Positions 6,424-13,107 of a stretch of DNA of 17,725 nucleotides are shown here, piece after piece. A program made the translations under genes and the position numbers. Below the pieces are notes generated by a model. The model did not search any database, was not told where the DNA came from, and saw nothing but the letters and a program-made list of their open reading frames with translations. Within the stretch, counting starts at the first letter, position 1. Each line of letters opens with the position of its first letter. Origin of the DNA: CAYUPY01 sp964446595 (lineage in GTDB: Bacteria; Patescibacteriota; Dojkabacteria; J137; JAEUSD01); contig CAYUPY010000026.1 of the NCBI GenBank assembly GCA_964446595.1, positions 1 to 17,725 of the forward strand, read 5' to 3'.

Positions 6424-7809
6424 ATGGCTACTGAACAACTTAAAATCCATTTTATTGGCATTGGCGGCGCAGGCATCTCTGCTTTGGCGCGAATGGCCCG
6501 CGCCGCCGGACATTCTGTCACCGGCAGCAATATGGAAGCTAATGACACGACTAGTGCACTAGTGGCCGAAGGTATCAAAGTGTTTGTTCCACATTCCAGT
6601 AAGGCAATTACCACAGATTTAGATCTATTAGTTAAGTCCTCGGCTGCCACAAAACAGACCCCTGCAAAAGTGGAAATTGAAGCAGCAGAAGCTATGAATA
6701 TTGCCGTTGAGCACCGCGAGTATTTGATAAATAAATTTGCACAATCCCAAAAGAGTATTGGGGTGGCAGGTACTCATGGCAAGACTACAACCACTAGTAT
6801 GGTAGCTCATGCATTGATTTCACTGAACTCTGATCCTAGCTACTTAATTGGCGGAATTCTGCAATCAACAGGAACAAATGCCGAACTAGGTAGAGGGGAT
6901 TACTTTGTCTGGGAAGCTGATGAATTCAATAACCACTATCATGGTGTAACTCAAAATTATGCCATCATTAATAATATTGAGTTCGACCACCCCGATATAT
7001 TCAAAAGTGAAGAGGAGTACCTAGATTCTTTTCGTAAGTTTGTACTTGAAAACGTCAAAGACAAGCTCATCCTGAATCTCGATGATGACAATATTACTAA
7101 ACTAATAGAGGAGGAGGATACTATTGCTCCAAAAACGGTTACCTTTGGGCAGAAAGACCAAGCTGATTATCGTATGTATAAGATCACACAGAACCCTGCC
7201 GGGATTACTGTAGGTATTGAATTTGAATTTAATAAAAGACAAGAGGTATATGCCAACCTTTATGGCAAGCATAACGCTTACAACTTAACAGCAGCTTTCG
7301 CATTACTACACTCACTTGGCTTTGCCTCAGAAAGTATTGCTCAGGCATTATCAACCTTTCAAGGTTCGGGGAGACGTTTCGAGTTAATTTACGACCGCAA
7401 TAACTTAACGATTATCTCAGATTATGCTCATCACCCCACAGCCATTAAAACGACAGTTGCTGCGGCTCGAGCAGCTTATCCCAATGCCAAACTGGTCGCT
7501 GTGCTCGAGCCGCACCAGTATCAACGCGTAGCAGCCTTGCTTCCTTTATACAAAGACATTTTCACGACCGCCGACGAGGTAATTTTGCTTCCGATTTATG
7601 CTTCTCGCGATCAAGATATCACAATTACCAGCACAGAAGAATTGCTTAATATTGTTGAACATTCTGTTAAAAATATTTACACTTATCCACAATTAGCTTC
7701 GCGTATCCAAGAGGAACTATCCCATAGTCATACAGAGCCAGTTGTTTACCTCTGCATGAGCGCCGGAAAACTAGATGAGGTAATCCGTGAGTCTGCTAAG
7801 ATATTGTAG
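6424..7809 (+). CDS. murC: UDP-N-acetylmuramate--L-alanine ligase (MurC)
   Basis: This ATP-dependent ligase attaches the first amino acid, normally L-Ala, to UDP-MurNAc in the cytoplasm. The 461-aa length is typical. Domain 1 begins IHFIGIGGAGISALA (8-22), the Rossmann-like UDP-binding loop. The central domain has the P-loop AGTHGKTTTT (115-124), EADEFNNHYH (164-173) and NIEFDHPD (184-191), which carry the metal and carbamyl-Lys-type region. GKHNAYN (281-287) follows. The C-terminal domain has GRRFE (316-320), DYAHHPTAI (333-341) and EPHQYQR (362-368), diagnostic of MurC/Mpl. MurC is preferred to Mpl because it sits with murA and murB. It starts 2 nt after the preceding unknown gene; a 165-bp gap follows. 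Confidence 0.93.
   Translation: MATEQLKIHFIGIGGAGISALARMARAAGHSVTGSNMEANDTTSALVAEGIKVFVPHSSKAITTDLDLLVKSSAATKQTPAKVEIEAAEAMNIAVEHREYLINKFAQSQKSIGVAGTHGKTTTTSMVAHALISLNSDPSYLIGGILQSTGTNAELGRGDYFVWEADEFNNHYHGVTQNYAIINNIEFDHPDIFKSEEEYLDSFRKFVLENVKDKLILNLDDDNITKLIEEEDTIAPKTVTFGQKDQADYRMYKITQNPAGITVGIEFEFNKRQEVYANLYGKHNAYNLTAAFALLHSLGFASESIAQALSTFQGSGRRFELIYDRNNLTIISDYAHHPTAIKTTVAAARAAYPNAKLVAVLEPHQYQRVAALLPLYKDIFTTADEVILLPIYASRDQDITITSTEELLNIVEHSVKNIYTYPQLASRIQEELSHSHTEPVVYLCMSAGKLDEVIRESAKIL
6550..6563. repeat. 14-bp perfect palindrome in murC
   Basis: ACTAGTGCACTAGT is its own reverse complement with no spacer. It lies in coding sequence for TTSALVA of MurC domain 1. It could be an operator-like site or a chance palindrome. 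Confidence 0.85.
7461..7514. repeat. 13-bp perfect inverted repeat inside murC
   Basis: TGCGGCTCGAGCA (7461-7473) and TGCTCGAGCCGCA (7502-7514) match exactly around a 28-nt spacer. The right arm encodes part of the conserved LEPHQ segment and the left arm AARA. Confidence 0.92.
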
Positions 7810-7974
7810 TAATGTTGTTTTTACTTTCACATACAACTACTAACCTTGAACTTATTAAGTTTTAAGTCAGATTTTGCTGAGTTCAAAACAAAATTAGGCG
7901 AGGTAAATGCCATGGTTTGGAAAATCTACAACCTAATGCAGGTAAAGTTTACATTTTAAAACAGGAAAAGCACA
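7810..7974. other. 165-bp gap between murC and the SDR gene
   Basis: This is the longest non-coding gap in the window. I see no terminator hairpin with a T-run and no strong -35/-10 pair. AGGAAAAG (7963-7970) lies 4 nt before the SDR ATG and is a plausible ribosome binding site. One frame (7896-7974) is open into the SDR start region, but it has no start codon and is too short to call a gene. Confidence 0.6.
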
Positions 7975-8913
7975 ATGAGCCAACCACCATCAGAATGGGT
8001 AAATGAAAATGTTCCAGATTTAACGGGTAAAACCTATCTAGTAACAGGCGCAAATTCTGGTCTAGGGTTTGAAATTTCTAACTTTTTGGCCATTAAAGGC
8101 GCAAGTGTTTGGTTGGCTGGTAGGCGAGAAGAAGAGATAGACAAGGCAATCGCTAAGATTAAAGCTGCAACAAACAATGAACAGTTGTCAAAGCTAATTT
8201 TTGATTTAGCTGACCTGAATAGCGTTAATCAGGCAGCTAACCATTTTTTGGAGAAAGACATAGCTCTGGATGGCTTGATTAATAATGCTGGAGTAATGGC
8301 TATTCCATATAGTAATAGTAAACAGGGTTATGAGCTACAATTCGCGATCAATCATTTGGGTCATTTTTTATTGACTCAAAAGCTACTACCACAATTAGAA
8401 AAAAAGGGCGCTAGAATAGTAAACATGAGTAGCTTTGCTTATCTTTCCGCAAGTGGCAAAGTAAGGGCAGAACTAAGTGAATCTGAATATGCAAGGTTCC
8501 CTCGTTACGCTGAAACTAAACACTACAATGTGCTTTTCTCAGCGGAATTTAATCGCAGAGCCGCAGAAAACAATATAAGAACGAAAGCGTACATCGCTCA
8601 CCCAGGTTTATCTAGTACAAACTTGTTTCCAGTTCCGGGTATAAAAAATAACAAGCTGTTAATGAAAGTAGTACACTTTTTTGTAAGAGGTATTGGCCAA
8701 TCTGCAGCAATGGGCTCACTTGGAGCAATACTTGCCGCTACTGCTCCGAACGCTGAAACCGATAAGATCTATGGGCCTACTGATTCCAAAGGGCGACCAG
8801 GTCAAAAAGGCTTCCCTGTAGGGGCGGATTTAGAGCCACATAGACTAGACAAAAAAGCTGCCAAAAAACTATGGAACTTGTCACTTGAGCTTACTAAAAA
8901 CTATGCAAACTAA
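7975..8913 (+). CDS. Short-chain dehydrogenase/reductase (retinol-dehydrogenase-like)
   Basis: A 312-aa classical SDR, an NAD(P)-dependent oxidoreductase acting on a carbonyl or alcohol. The cofactor motif is TGANSGLG (24-31). AGRREEE (48-54), with arginines after strand 2, suggests NADP(H). NNAG is at 103-106, the catalytic Asn in INHLGH at 126, Ser at 152/153 and Y-A-E-T-K at 178-182, giving a complete Asn-Ser-Tyr-Lys tetrad; HPG is at 209-211. The length and NNAGVM/INHLGHF wording resemble the retinol dehydrogenase/WW-domain-oxidoreductase-like branch, whose substrates vary; the substrate cannot be read here. It overlaps murB by 11 nt, so the two are probably co-expressed, but SDRs are not standard peptidoglycan enzymes. 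The start is supported by AGGAAAAG 4 nt upstream. Confidence 0.88.
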   Translation: MSQPPSEWVNENVPDLTGKTYLVTGANSGLGFEISNFLAIKGASVWLAGRREEEIDKAIAKIKAATNNEQLSKLIFDLADLNSVNQAANHFLEKDIALDGLINNAGVMAIPYSNSKQGYELQFAINHLGHFLLTQKLLPQLEKKGARIVNMSSFAYLSASGKVRAELSESEYARFPRYAETKHYNVLFSAEFNRRAAENNIRTKAYIAHPGLSSTNLFPVPGIKNNKLLMKVVHFFVRGIGQSAAMGSLGAILAATAPNAETDKIYGPTDSKGRPGQKGFPVGADLEPHRLDKKAAKKLWNLSLELTKNYAN

Positions 8914-9979
8914 ACAAAACTTTGATCTTACTAACCTAAACTCGTTTAAGGTTCCTGCCAAAGCAAAATATTACGCTTCCGTGACCTCTGTTGAGGAAGC
9001 CAGACAAGTACTACAAGAATTGAAAGCGGAAAAGCTCCTAATTTTAGGTGGCGGCAGCAATACACTATTCACCACCGACTGGGATGGACTTGTGCTTTCC
9101 ATGGACATTCAAGGAATAGAAAAACTAAAAGAAGATGAAGAGCATGTGTGGCTGCGCATAGGGGCAGGGGAGGACTGGCCTAAACTGGTGGAAAATTGTG
9201 TAGAAAATGAATGGGCAGGCATTGAAAACCTAGCCCTGATCCCAGGAAATGTAGGGGCGGCGCCAGTGCAAAATATTGCAGCATATGGTCAAAACTTGGT
9301 AGACATCTTTGATCACCTAGAGGCATTGAATGTAGAAACCTTGGAAATTGAAAAGTTTGACACAGACAGATGTGAATTTGCTTACCGCTCAAGCGTGTTT
9401 AAGCGTGAGTTAAAAGGGAAGTATATTATTACCCACGTGGTTCTGCGCTTAAACAAAGACTTCGCCTTGGAAGCAAACTACCATGAGCGTAAAGGCCGCT
9501 ACGGCTCTTTGGAGGGCGAATTAGCAGAATTTGCCACTGAACCTTATACAATCCATAATATTTACACGGCTGTCGTGCGCCAGCGAACCAAACGACTGCC
9601 TTCACTTGAGGCTGGCGATCGCACTTGTGGCAGTTTCTTTAAAAATCCGATGATAACTAGAGCAAAATATCAAGAACTAGCAGCTAAAGTCGAGGAACTG
9701 CAAAGCTACCCAGCCGAAAATCTGAACTATTCAATCAAAAATTGGGCTGATCTACAGGATGACTATGTAAAAATACCTGCTGGACGCTTAATCGATGAAC
9801 TCGGATGGAGAGGTAAACGAATAGGAAACGTTGGTGTTTCACCAAAACATGCTTTGTGTGTAGTGAGTTACGAAGGTTCCACGGGTGCCGAGGTGCGTGA
9901 ATTTGTGGAACAAATTCGCGCCGACGTGTTTCACACCTTCGGCGTGGAACTTGAATCCGAAGTCAACATTATTGACTAG
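8903..9979 (+). CDS. murB: UDP-N-acetylenolpyruvoylglucosamine reductase (MurB, type I)
   Basis: This FAD enzyme uses NADPH to reduce the MurA product to UDP-MurNAc. I chose the ATG at 8903, giving 358 aa, over the TTG at 8885, because the family N terminus begins just before the L-N-S-F-K-V segment and the shorter start reduces the SDR overlap to 11 nt. FAD-binding features are LGGGSN (48-53), GAGEDWPKLV (87-96) and GIENLALIPGNVGAAPVQNIAAYG (106-129). YRSSVFK (161-167) holds the substrate Tyr-Arg, GSFFKNP (243-249) the catalytic Ser244, and VELESEV (348-354) the C-terminal catalytic Glu. The Tyr loop and long third domain place it with E. coli-like type I MurB. Its 3' end overlaps the convergent Nudix gene by 11 bp. 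Confidence 0.93.
   Translation: MQTKQNFDLTNLNSFKVPAKAKYYASVTSVEEARQVLQELKAEKLLILGGGSNTLFTTDWDGLVLSMDIQGIEKLKEDEEHVWLRIGAGEDWPKLVENCVENEWAGIENLALIPGNVGAAPVQNIAAYGQNLVDIFDHLEALNVETLEIEKFDTDRCEFAYRSSVFKRELKGKYIITHVVLRLNKDFALEANYHERKGRYGSLEGELAEFATEPYTIHNIYTAVVRQRTKRLPSLEAGDRTCGSFFKNPMITRAKYQELAAKVEELQSYPAENLNYSIKNWADLQDDYVKIPAGRLIDELGWRGKRIGNVGVSPKHALCVVSYEGSTGAEVREFVEQIRADVFHTFGVELESEVNIID
9876..9950. repeat. Nested stem-loops at the 3' end of murB
   Basis: The outer arms GTTCCACG (9876-9883) and CGTGGAAC (9943-9950) are perfect complements. Inside them, 9895-9906 (GCGTGAATTTGT) pairs with 9910-9921 (ACAAATTCGCGC) over 12 bp with one G.T wobble and a 3-nt loop. Between the two, CCGAGGTG can also pair with CACCTTCGG with one bulge. 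The whole folds into one long hairpin within coding sequence, ending 29 nt before the murB stop. Confidence 0.75.
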
Positions 9980-10730
9980 CCCAATACCGTGAAACTAGCT
10001 CCCATACCTGGAGCTTTGAATTTCCCATCCTCAACAAGTATTCTTCGAGGATAGGTTTGTCAATCAGCTTAAAGTCTTGCATCTCACTTTCAGTTCTATG
10101 ATTGAAAATCTCTGGAAGCTCAGTAGAGGAGAGGTTGAGCTTAAAGTTGAAGACAAATGGCAGATGCGTGTGCAAACTTCGCCCAATACCTAACAAAATT
10201 GAAGAAGCAACATGTTCACTTTCAATTCCGAACTCTTCTTTTAGTTCTTTAAAAGCATTCCTCTCGATATCTTTTGCCTCATTTACTTCCAGCTCATCTG
10301 CCTGCAAAAAACCACCAGGTAAGTCTTGTTTGTCTGTATTCACATCTTTAACCCCAACTATTATTTTCTGGTCTGTTGTCTCTGCCACAATAGGTGTAAA
10401 CATGTAATGAGTATAGTTGCGCTGCTGAATTAGAGCATCGCTTTCTTTTATGTATTGATTTGCTGCCAGAATATATGAGTAATTCACTATTCCTATGCTT
10501 AGTGTTTTGGCTCCGTGCTTTACCTCTTCAACATTATTAAGTCGGTAGATCTTGCCATTCCATACCTTTTTACCTTTCAGCTTAGCTTCCTGTTGCCTAC
10601 TAGCCCAAATCTCTGCTTCAAGTGCTTCGACTTCAGGCAATTTAAAGTCTGACTCCTCTTTTAAAATTTGAAAATCAGATAACAACAAAGGTCCTTGTAG
10701 AATTATCCCGGTATTAATATTGGCAGACAT
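9969..10730 (-). CDS. Nudix hydrolase with N-terminal extension
   Basis: A 253-aa protein with an ~80-residue N-terminal part containing WNGKIYRLNNVE (57-68), a wording seen in NUDT22-like Nudix proteins, followed by a Nudix fold. The Nudix box is at 139-169: GGFLQADE...KELKEEFGI. The G-x5-E start and the metal-binding E-L-x-E-E are kept, Arg is replaced by Lys, and the middle spacer has 14 residues rather than 7. Nudix enzymes hydrolyse a nucleoside diphosphate linked to another moiety; the NUDT22 resemblance points to a UDP-sugar as a possible substrate, which would fit a location beside mur genes, but this is inference. It is transcribed towards murB, overlapping its end by 11 bp, and divergently from the FMN reductase gene 40 bp away. 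TATGAT (10746-10741, minus) is a possible -10 very close to the ATG. Confidence 0.82.
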   Translation of the reverse strand: MSANINTGIILQGPLLLSDFQILKEESDFKLPEVEALEAEIWASRQQEAKLKGKKVWNGKIYRLNNVEEVKHGAKTLSIGIVNYSYILAANQYIKESDALIQQRNYTHYMFTPIVAETTDQKIIVGVKDVNTDKQDLPGGFLQADELEVNEAKDIERNAFKELKEEFGIESEHVASSILLGIGRSLHTHLPFVFNFKLNLSSTELPEIFNHRTESEMQDFKLIDKPILEEYLLRMGNSKLQVWELVSRYWASQ

Positions 10731-10770
10731 GCTCTAGCTTATCATATAAATCTTCTGCTATCCTGAATCC

Positions 10771-11301
10771 ATGGAGCAGAAAATAACACTTATCTTAGGA
10801 ACCCGCCGTGAAGGGGCATACTCGCAAAAGGTAGCTAAACATATAGCTAAAATTGCTGGTGAGTACTTTAATGTCACTTTTGTGGATCCGCATGAAGAGG
10901 AATACAAAATCGAGAATGACCACCAAGTAACCAAGGCATACAAAAAGGCTATTTCCGAGGCAGAAGGCTTTATTTTAGTCTATCCAGAATACAACCATTC
11001 TTTTCCTGGAACACTAAAGAGCCTTCTAGATGGCGGGTTTGGTGAATATACACTAAAACCCTTTATGTTAGTGGGCGTCTCCGACGGAAAGTGGGGCGGG
11101 GTAAGAGCCACGGAAGCCTTGTTACCGATTTTAAAAGCTTTTGGAGCCTATCCTTTGCAAAAAGATGTCTATGTTACCGAAGTAGATAAAAAGGTTGATG
11201 CACAAGGGCTACTTACAGACCAAGAGCTAATAGATACAATAACAAAACGTCTAGGGCAACTAGAAGAGCTTATTAATAAATTTAACAGTATTAGAAAATA
11301 G
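10771..11301 (+). CDS. NAD(P)H-dependent FMN reductase-family flavoprotein (copy A)
   Basis: A 176-aa flavodoxin-like protein of the NADPH-dependent FMN reductase family (PF03358-type). GTRREGAYSQKVAKHI (10-25) is the FMN-phosphate loop after strand 1. YPEYNHSFPGTLKSLLD (71-87) is the family's signature P-E-Y-N-x-[GS]-x-P-G-x-L-K-x-x-[IL]-D contacting flavin. GVSDGKWGGVRATEALLPIL (102-121) is the third conserved block. Such proteins use NAD(P)H to reduce FMN, quinones, azo compounds or metal ions; the substrate here is unknown. It is the first gene of a four-gene unit: the stop lies 4 nt before the 204-aa unknown gene. A similar reductase (copy B) closes the unit. TTGGCA (10720-10725) and ATATAA (10744-10749), 18 bp apart, could be its promoter. 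Confidence 0.88.
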   Translation: MEQKITLILGTRREGAYSQKVAKHIAKIAGEYFNVTFVDPHEEEYKIENDHQVTKAYKKAISEAEGFILVYPEYNHSFPGTLKSLLDGGFGEYTLKPFMLVGVSDGKWGGVRATEALLPILKAFGAYPLQKDVYVTEVDKKVDAQGLLTDQELIDTITKRLGQLEELINKFNSIRK

Positions 11302-11305
11302 TTAT

Positions 11306-11920
11306 ATGGATACATCAAACAAGACAATCAACATTACTGGAAACGAATATGACTTTGGCTATGATGAAAAACTGAGCTATTCGCATGGTCCAGACGACTT
11401 ATCGGCCCTTGTCAATGAAGTGGGAATGACTGAAGAGTTTGTTGAATACAAGGATGAGTTCCTCAAATTACTTGGCAAATCAGAAAGCGAAGTAAGTGTT
11501 CACTATGCCATTGCCGATGGCATTGATGCTAAGGTCTGCGGAGTAGTAGTAATAGCCTATGAGCCAGAAAATGCGAAGTATGGCCCAAGTCTTAGGGCCG
11601 TAGTGGCTGGAGATGCAGTCTGGGATATTATTAGAAGGTGTCTGGAGATTATAGGATCCGGACAATTAGCACAACCTACAACGTTCCTTCTTGATTATAC
11701 TCATGCTCAAAACATTGGATTGCGTCAGGTAAAGCTAAGCTTTCAGTGGAATAAGGATATTCTACCCTACATGAGCTATTTAATCCGTAATAATCTATTT
11801 AAAGAAGTAAGGGTGATTGGAGCAACGGATAAAAACCATATGCTAACATTGATGAAGTCCCTAGCAAATATTACAACTTTAACATTGCCGTTGCTGCGAA
11901 ATCGTATAATTTTTGAATAA
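11306..11920 (+). CDS. Unknown protein, 204-aa paralogue A
   Basis: I do not recognise this family. It is a soluble mixed alpha/beta protein of 204 aa without signal peptide or membrane segment, homologous along its length to the next gene. Shared segments are EVSVHY (62-67), GDAVWDIIRRCLEIIG (102-117, with an invariant Arg-Arg-Cys), LLDY (128-131), LRQVKLSFQWNKDILPY (139-155), IRNNL (160-164) and LPLLRNRIIFE (194-204). The conserved Trp, Arg-Arg-Cys and W-N-K-D are candidate functional residues. It begins 4 nt after the FMN reductase stop and ends 11 nt before its paralogue, so it is surely co-transcribed. The tandem with two flavoproteins suggests a redox partner or a protein regulated by flavin, which is inference only. 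Confidence 0.8.
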   Translation: MDTSNKTINITGNEYDFGYDEKLSYSHGPDDLSALVNEVGMTEEFVEYKDEFLKLLGKSESEVSVHYAIADGIDAKVCGVVVIAYEPENAKYGPSLRAVVAGDAVWDIIRRCLEIIGSGQLAQPTTFLLDYTHAQNIGLRQVKLSFQWNKDILPYMSYLIRNNLFKEVRVIGATDKNHMLTLMKSLANITTLTLPLLRNRIIFE

Positions 11921-11931
11921 GAAATAAAAGT

Positions 11932-12546
11932 ATGCAAAATAGCATGCCCCTTTTTGGATCTCCAACAGACTTTTCTTATACTCCTGAATTGGATTACTGG
12001 TATAAGCCGGAGAGAATTGCAGAGATCATGAAAGATCCTGGGGTACCGGAAGTAATTTCCGCAACAGTGGCTGATTACTTAGAAAAGCAGGGCAAGACAT
12101 TGGCCGAGGTATCATTGCACTATTGTGTCTCGAAAGTTGAAGAGAAAGAAAAAATAAGCGGGGCATGTGTCATCTTTCCTGACAACGACTACCAAGGGTT
12201 AGGTCATAGTTTAGCTTGTATAAACTTTGGAGATATAATGTGGGATGGAGTTCGTAGATGCTTAGAAATACTTGGTGAAGTCCAGTTTATACACAAACCA
12301 CTAAACTTAGTATTCGATTACAACCAAGACGAACTTGCCAGTTTTAGACAGCTTAACCTTAGCTTTATTTGGAACAAAGACTTACTCCCTTACGCCAAGA
12401 AACTGGTAGATAATAATATCCTTAATGAAGCACATCTTCTTGGGCTCTCAAAAACGAAGAACATTCAGGTTCTACTACAAGCTATGGCAGAAACAGCTTC
12501 TTTGGCTATACCTACTTTAAAAGGTAGATTGATTTTTGATTCTTAA
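11932..12546 (+). CDS. Unknown protein, 204-aa paralogue B
   Basis: Same length as paralogue A and clearly related: EVSLHY (59-64), GDIMWDGVRRCLEILG (100-115), VFDY (127-130), FRQLNLSFIWNKDLLPY (138-154), VDNNIL (159-164) and IPTLKGRLIFD (193-203). The N-terminal 55 residues are the most diverged, which suggests different partners or ligands. It has more Cys than A (Cys65, Cys79, Cys96 and the shared Cys110). It starts 11 nt after A and its stop lies 10 nt before the second reductase. The two copies have drifted enough that this is an old duplication kept by selection rather than a recent tandem copy. The family is unknown to me. Confidence 0.8.
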   Translation: MQNSMPLFGSPTDFSYTPELDYWYKPERIAEIMKDPGVPEVISATVADYLEKQGKTLAEVSLHYCVSKVEEKEKISGACVIFPDNDYQGLGHSLACINFGDIMWDGVRRCLEILGEVQFIHKPLNLVFDYNQDELASFRQLNLSFIWNKDLLPYAKKLVDNNILNEAHLLGLSKTKNIQVLLQAMAETASLAIPTLKGRLIFDS

Positions 12547-12556
12547 AAAACTAAAT

Positions 12557-13105
12557 ATGTTTATTCCTATCATCGAGGGTACAACCCGTGAAAAAAGACG
12601 CAGTATTAATGTTGCTAATTTGGTACTGGAAATCGCCAAATCTGAAATCCCTGAAACAGAAACAGAACTTGTCGATGTACAAGAATATCTTCCTTTACCT
12701 GGCGAAGGAAATGATCCTGAGTCAAAAGATCCACGTTGGGTGGAGATCAATGAACGTGCTGATGCTTACGTAATAGTAATGCCTGAATACAACCACGGTT
12801 ACCCGGGCTCGCTGAAAATGTTGCTAGATAATGATCTAGGCAATTACACTCATAAGCCCGTAATGCTGATCGGGGTCTCATCTGGACCATGGGGAGGAGT
12901 GAGAGGAATTGAAAATCTGTTACCTGTGCTTAGAGAATTAGGTATGGTAGTCACATTCTCAAGCATCTATTTTCCAAAGGTACAGGACCTTTTTGATGAG
13001 AGTGGTCAATTAAAAGATGAGACCTACCGTAACCGCATTATCGATGGCTTTGGCGAACTGCTCTGGATGGCAAAAGCGCTAAAGTGGGGTAGGGAGAACT
13101 TGTGA
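12557..13105 (+). CDS. NAD(P)H-dependent FMN reductase-family flavoprotein (copy B)
   Basis: 182 aa from the ATG at 12557, preferred to the TTG at 12536 because the family begins with strand 1 directly before the phosphate loop (IPIIEGTTREKRRSINVANLV, 3-23). The signature is MPEYNHGYPGSLKMLLD (75-91), and GVSSGPWGGVRGIENLLPVL (106-125) is the third block. It is related to copy A over its length but keeps the more usual R-x-x-S-x-x-V-A loop (RRSINVA) and has an extra segment rich in Pro/Asp before the second strand (45-60). It is the last gene of the cassette, ending 2 nt short of the convergent kinase gene. With copy A it brackets the two unknown paralogues, so the A and B forms may act as a pair or heterodimer. 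Confidence 0.88.
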   Translation: MFIPIIEGTTREKRRSINVANLVLEIAKSEIPETETELVDVQEYLPLPGEGNDPESKDPRWVEINERADAYVIVMPEYNHGYPGSLKMLLDNDLGNYTHKPVMLIGVSSGPWGGVRGIENLLPVLRELGMVVTFSSIYFPKVQDLFDESGQLKDETYRNRIIDGFGELLWMAKALKWGRENL

Positions 13106-13107
13106 AG

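Noticed and set aside
7896..7974. Possible small peptide or gene remnant before the SDR
   Set aside because: There is no start codon in the open frame, it is short, and no family is recognisable.
8885..8887. TTG start for murB
   Set aside because: The ATG at 8903 gives the usual MurB N terminus and a smaller overlap with the SDR gene.
12536..12538. TTG start for the second FMN reductase
   Set aside because: The ATG at 12557 begins directly before the first strand of the flavodoxin fold and does not overlap the preceding gene.
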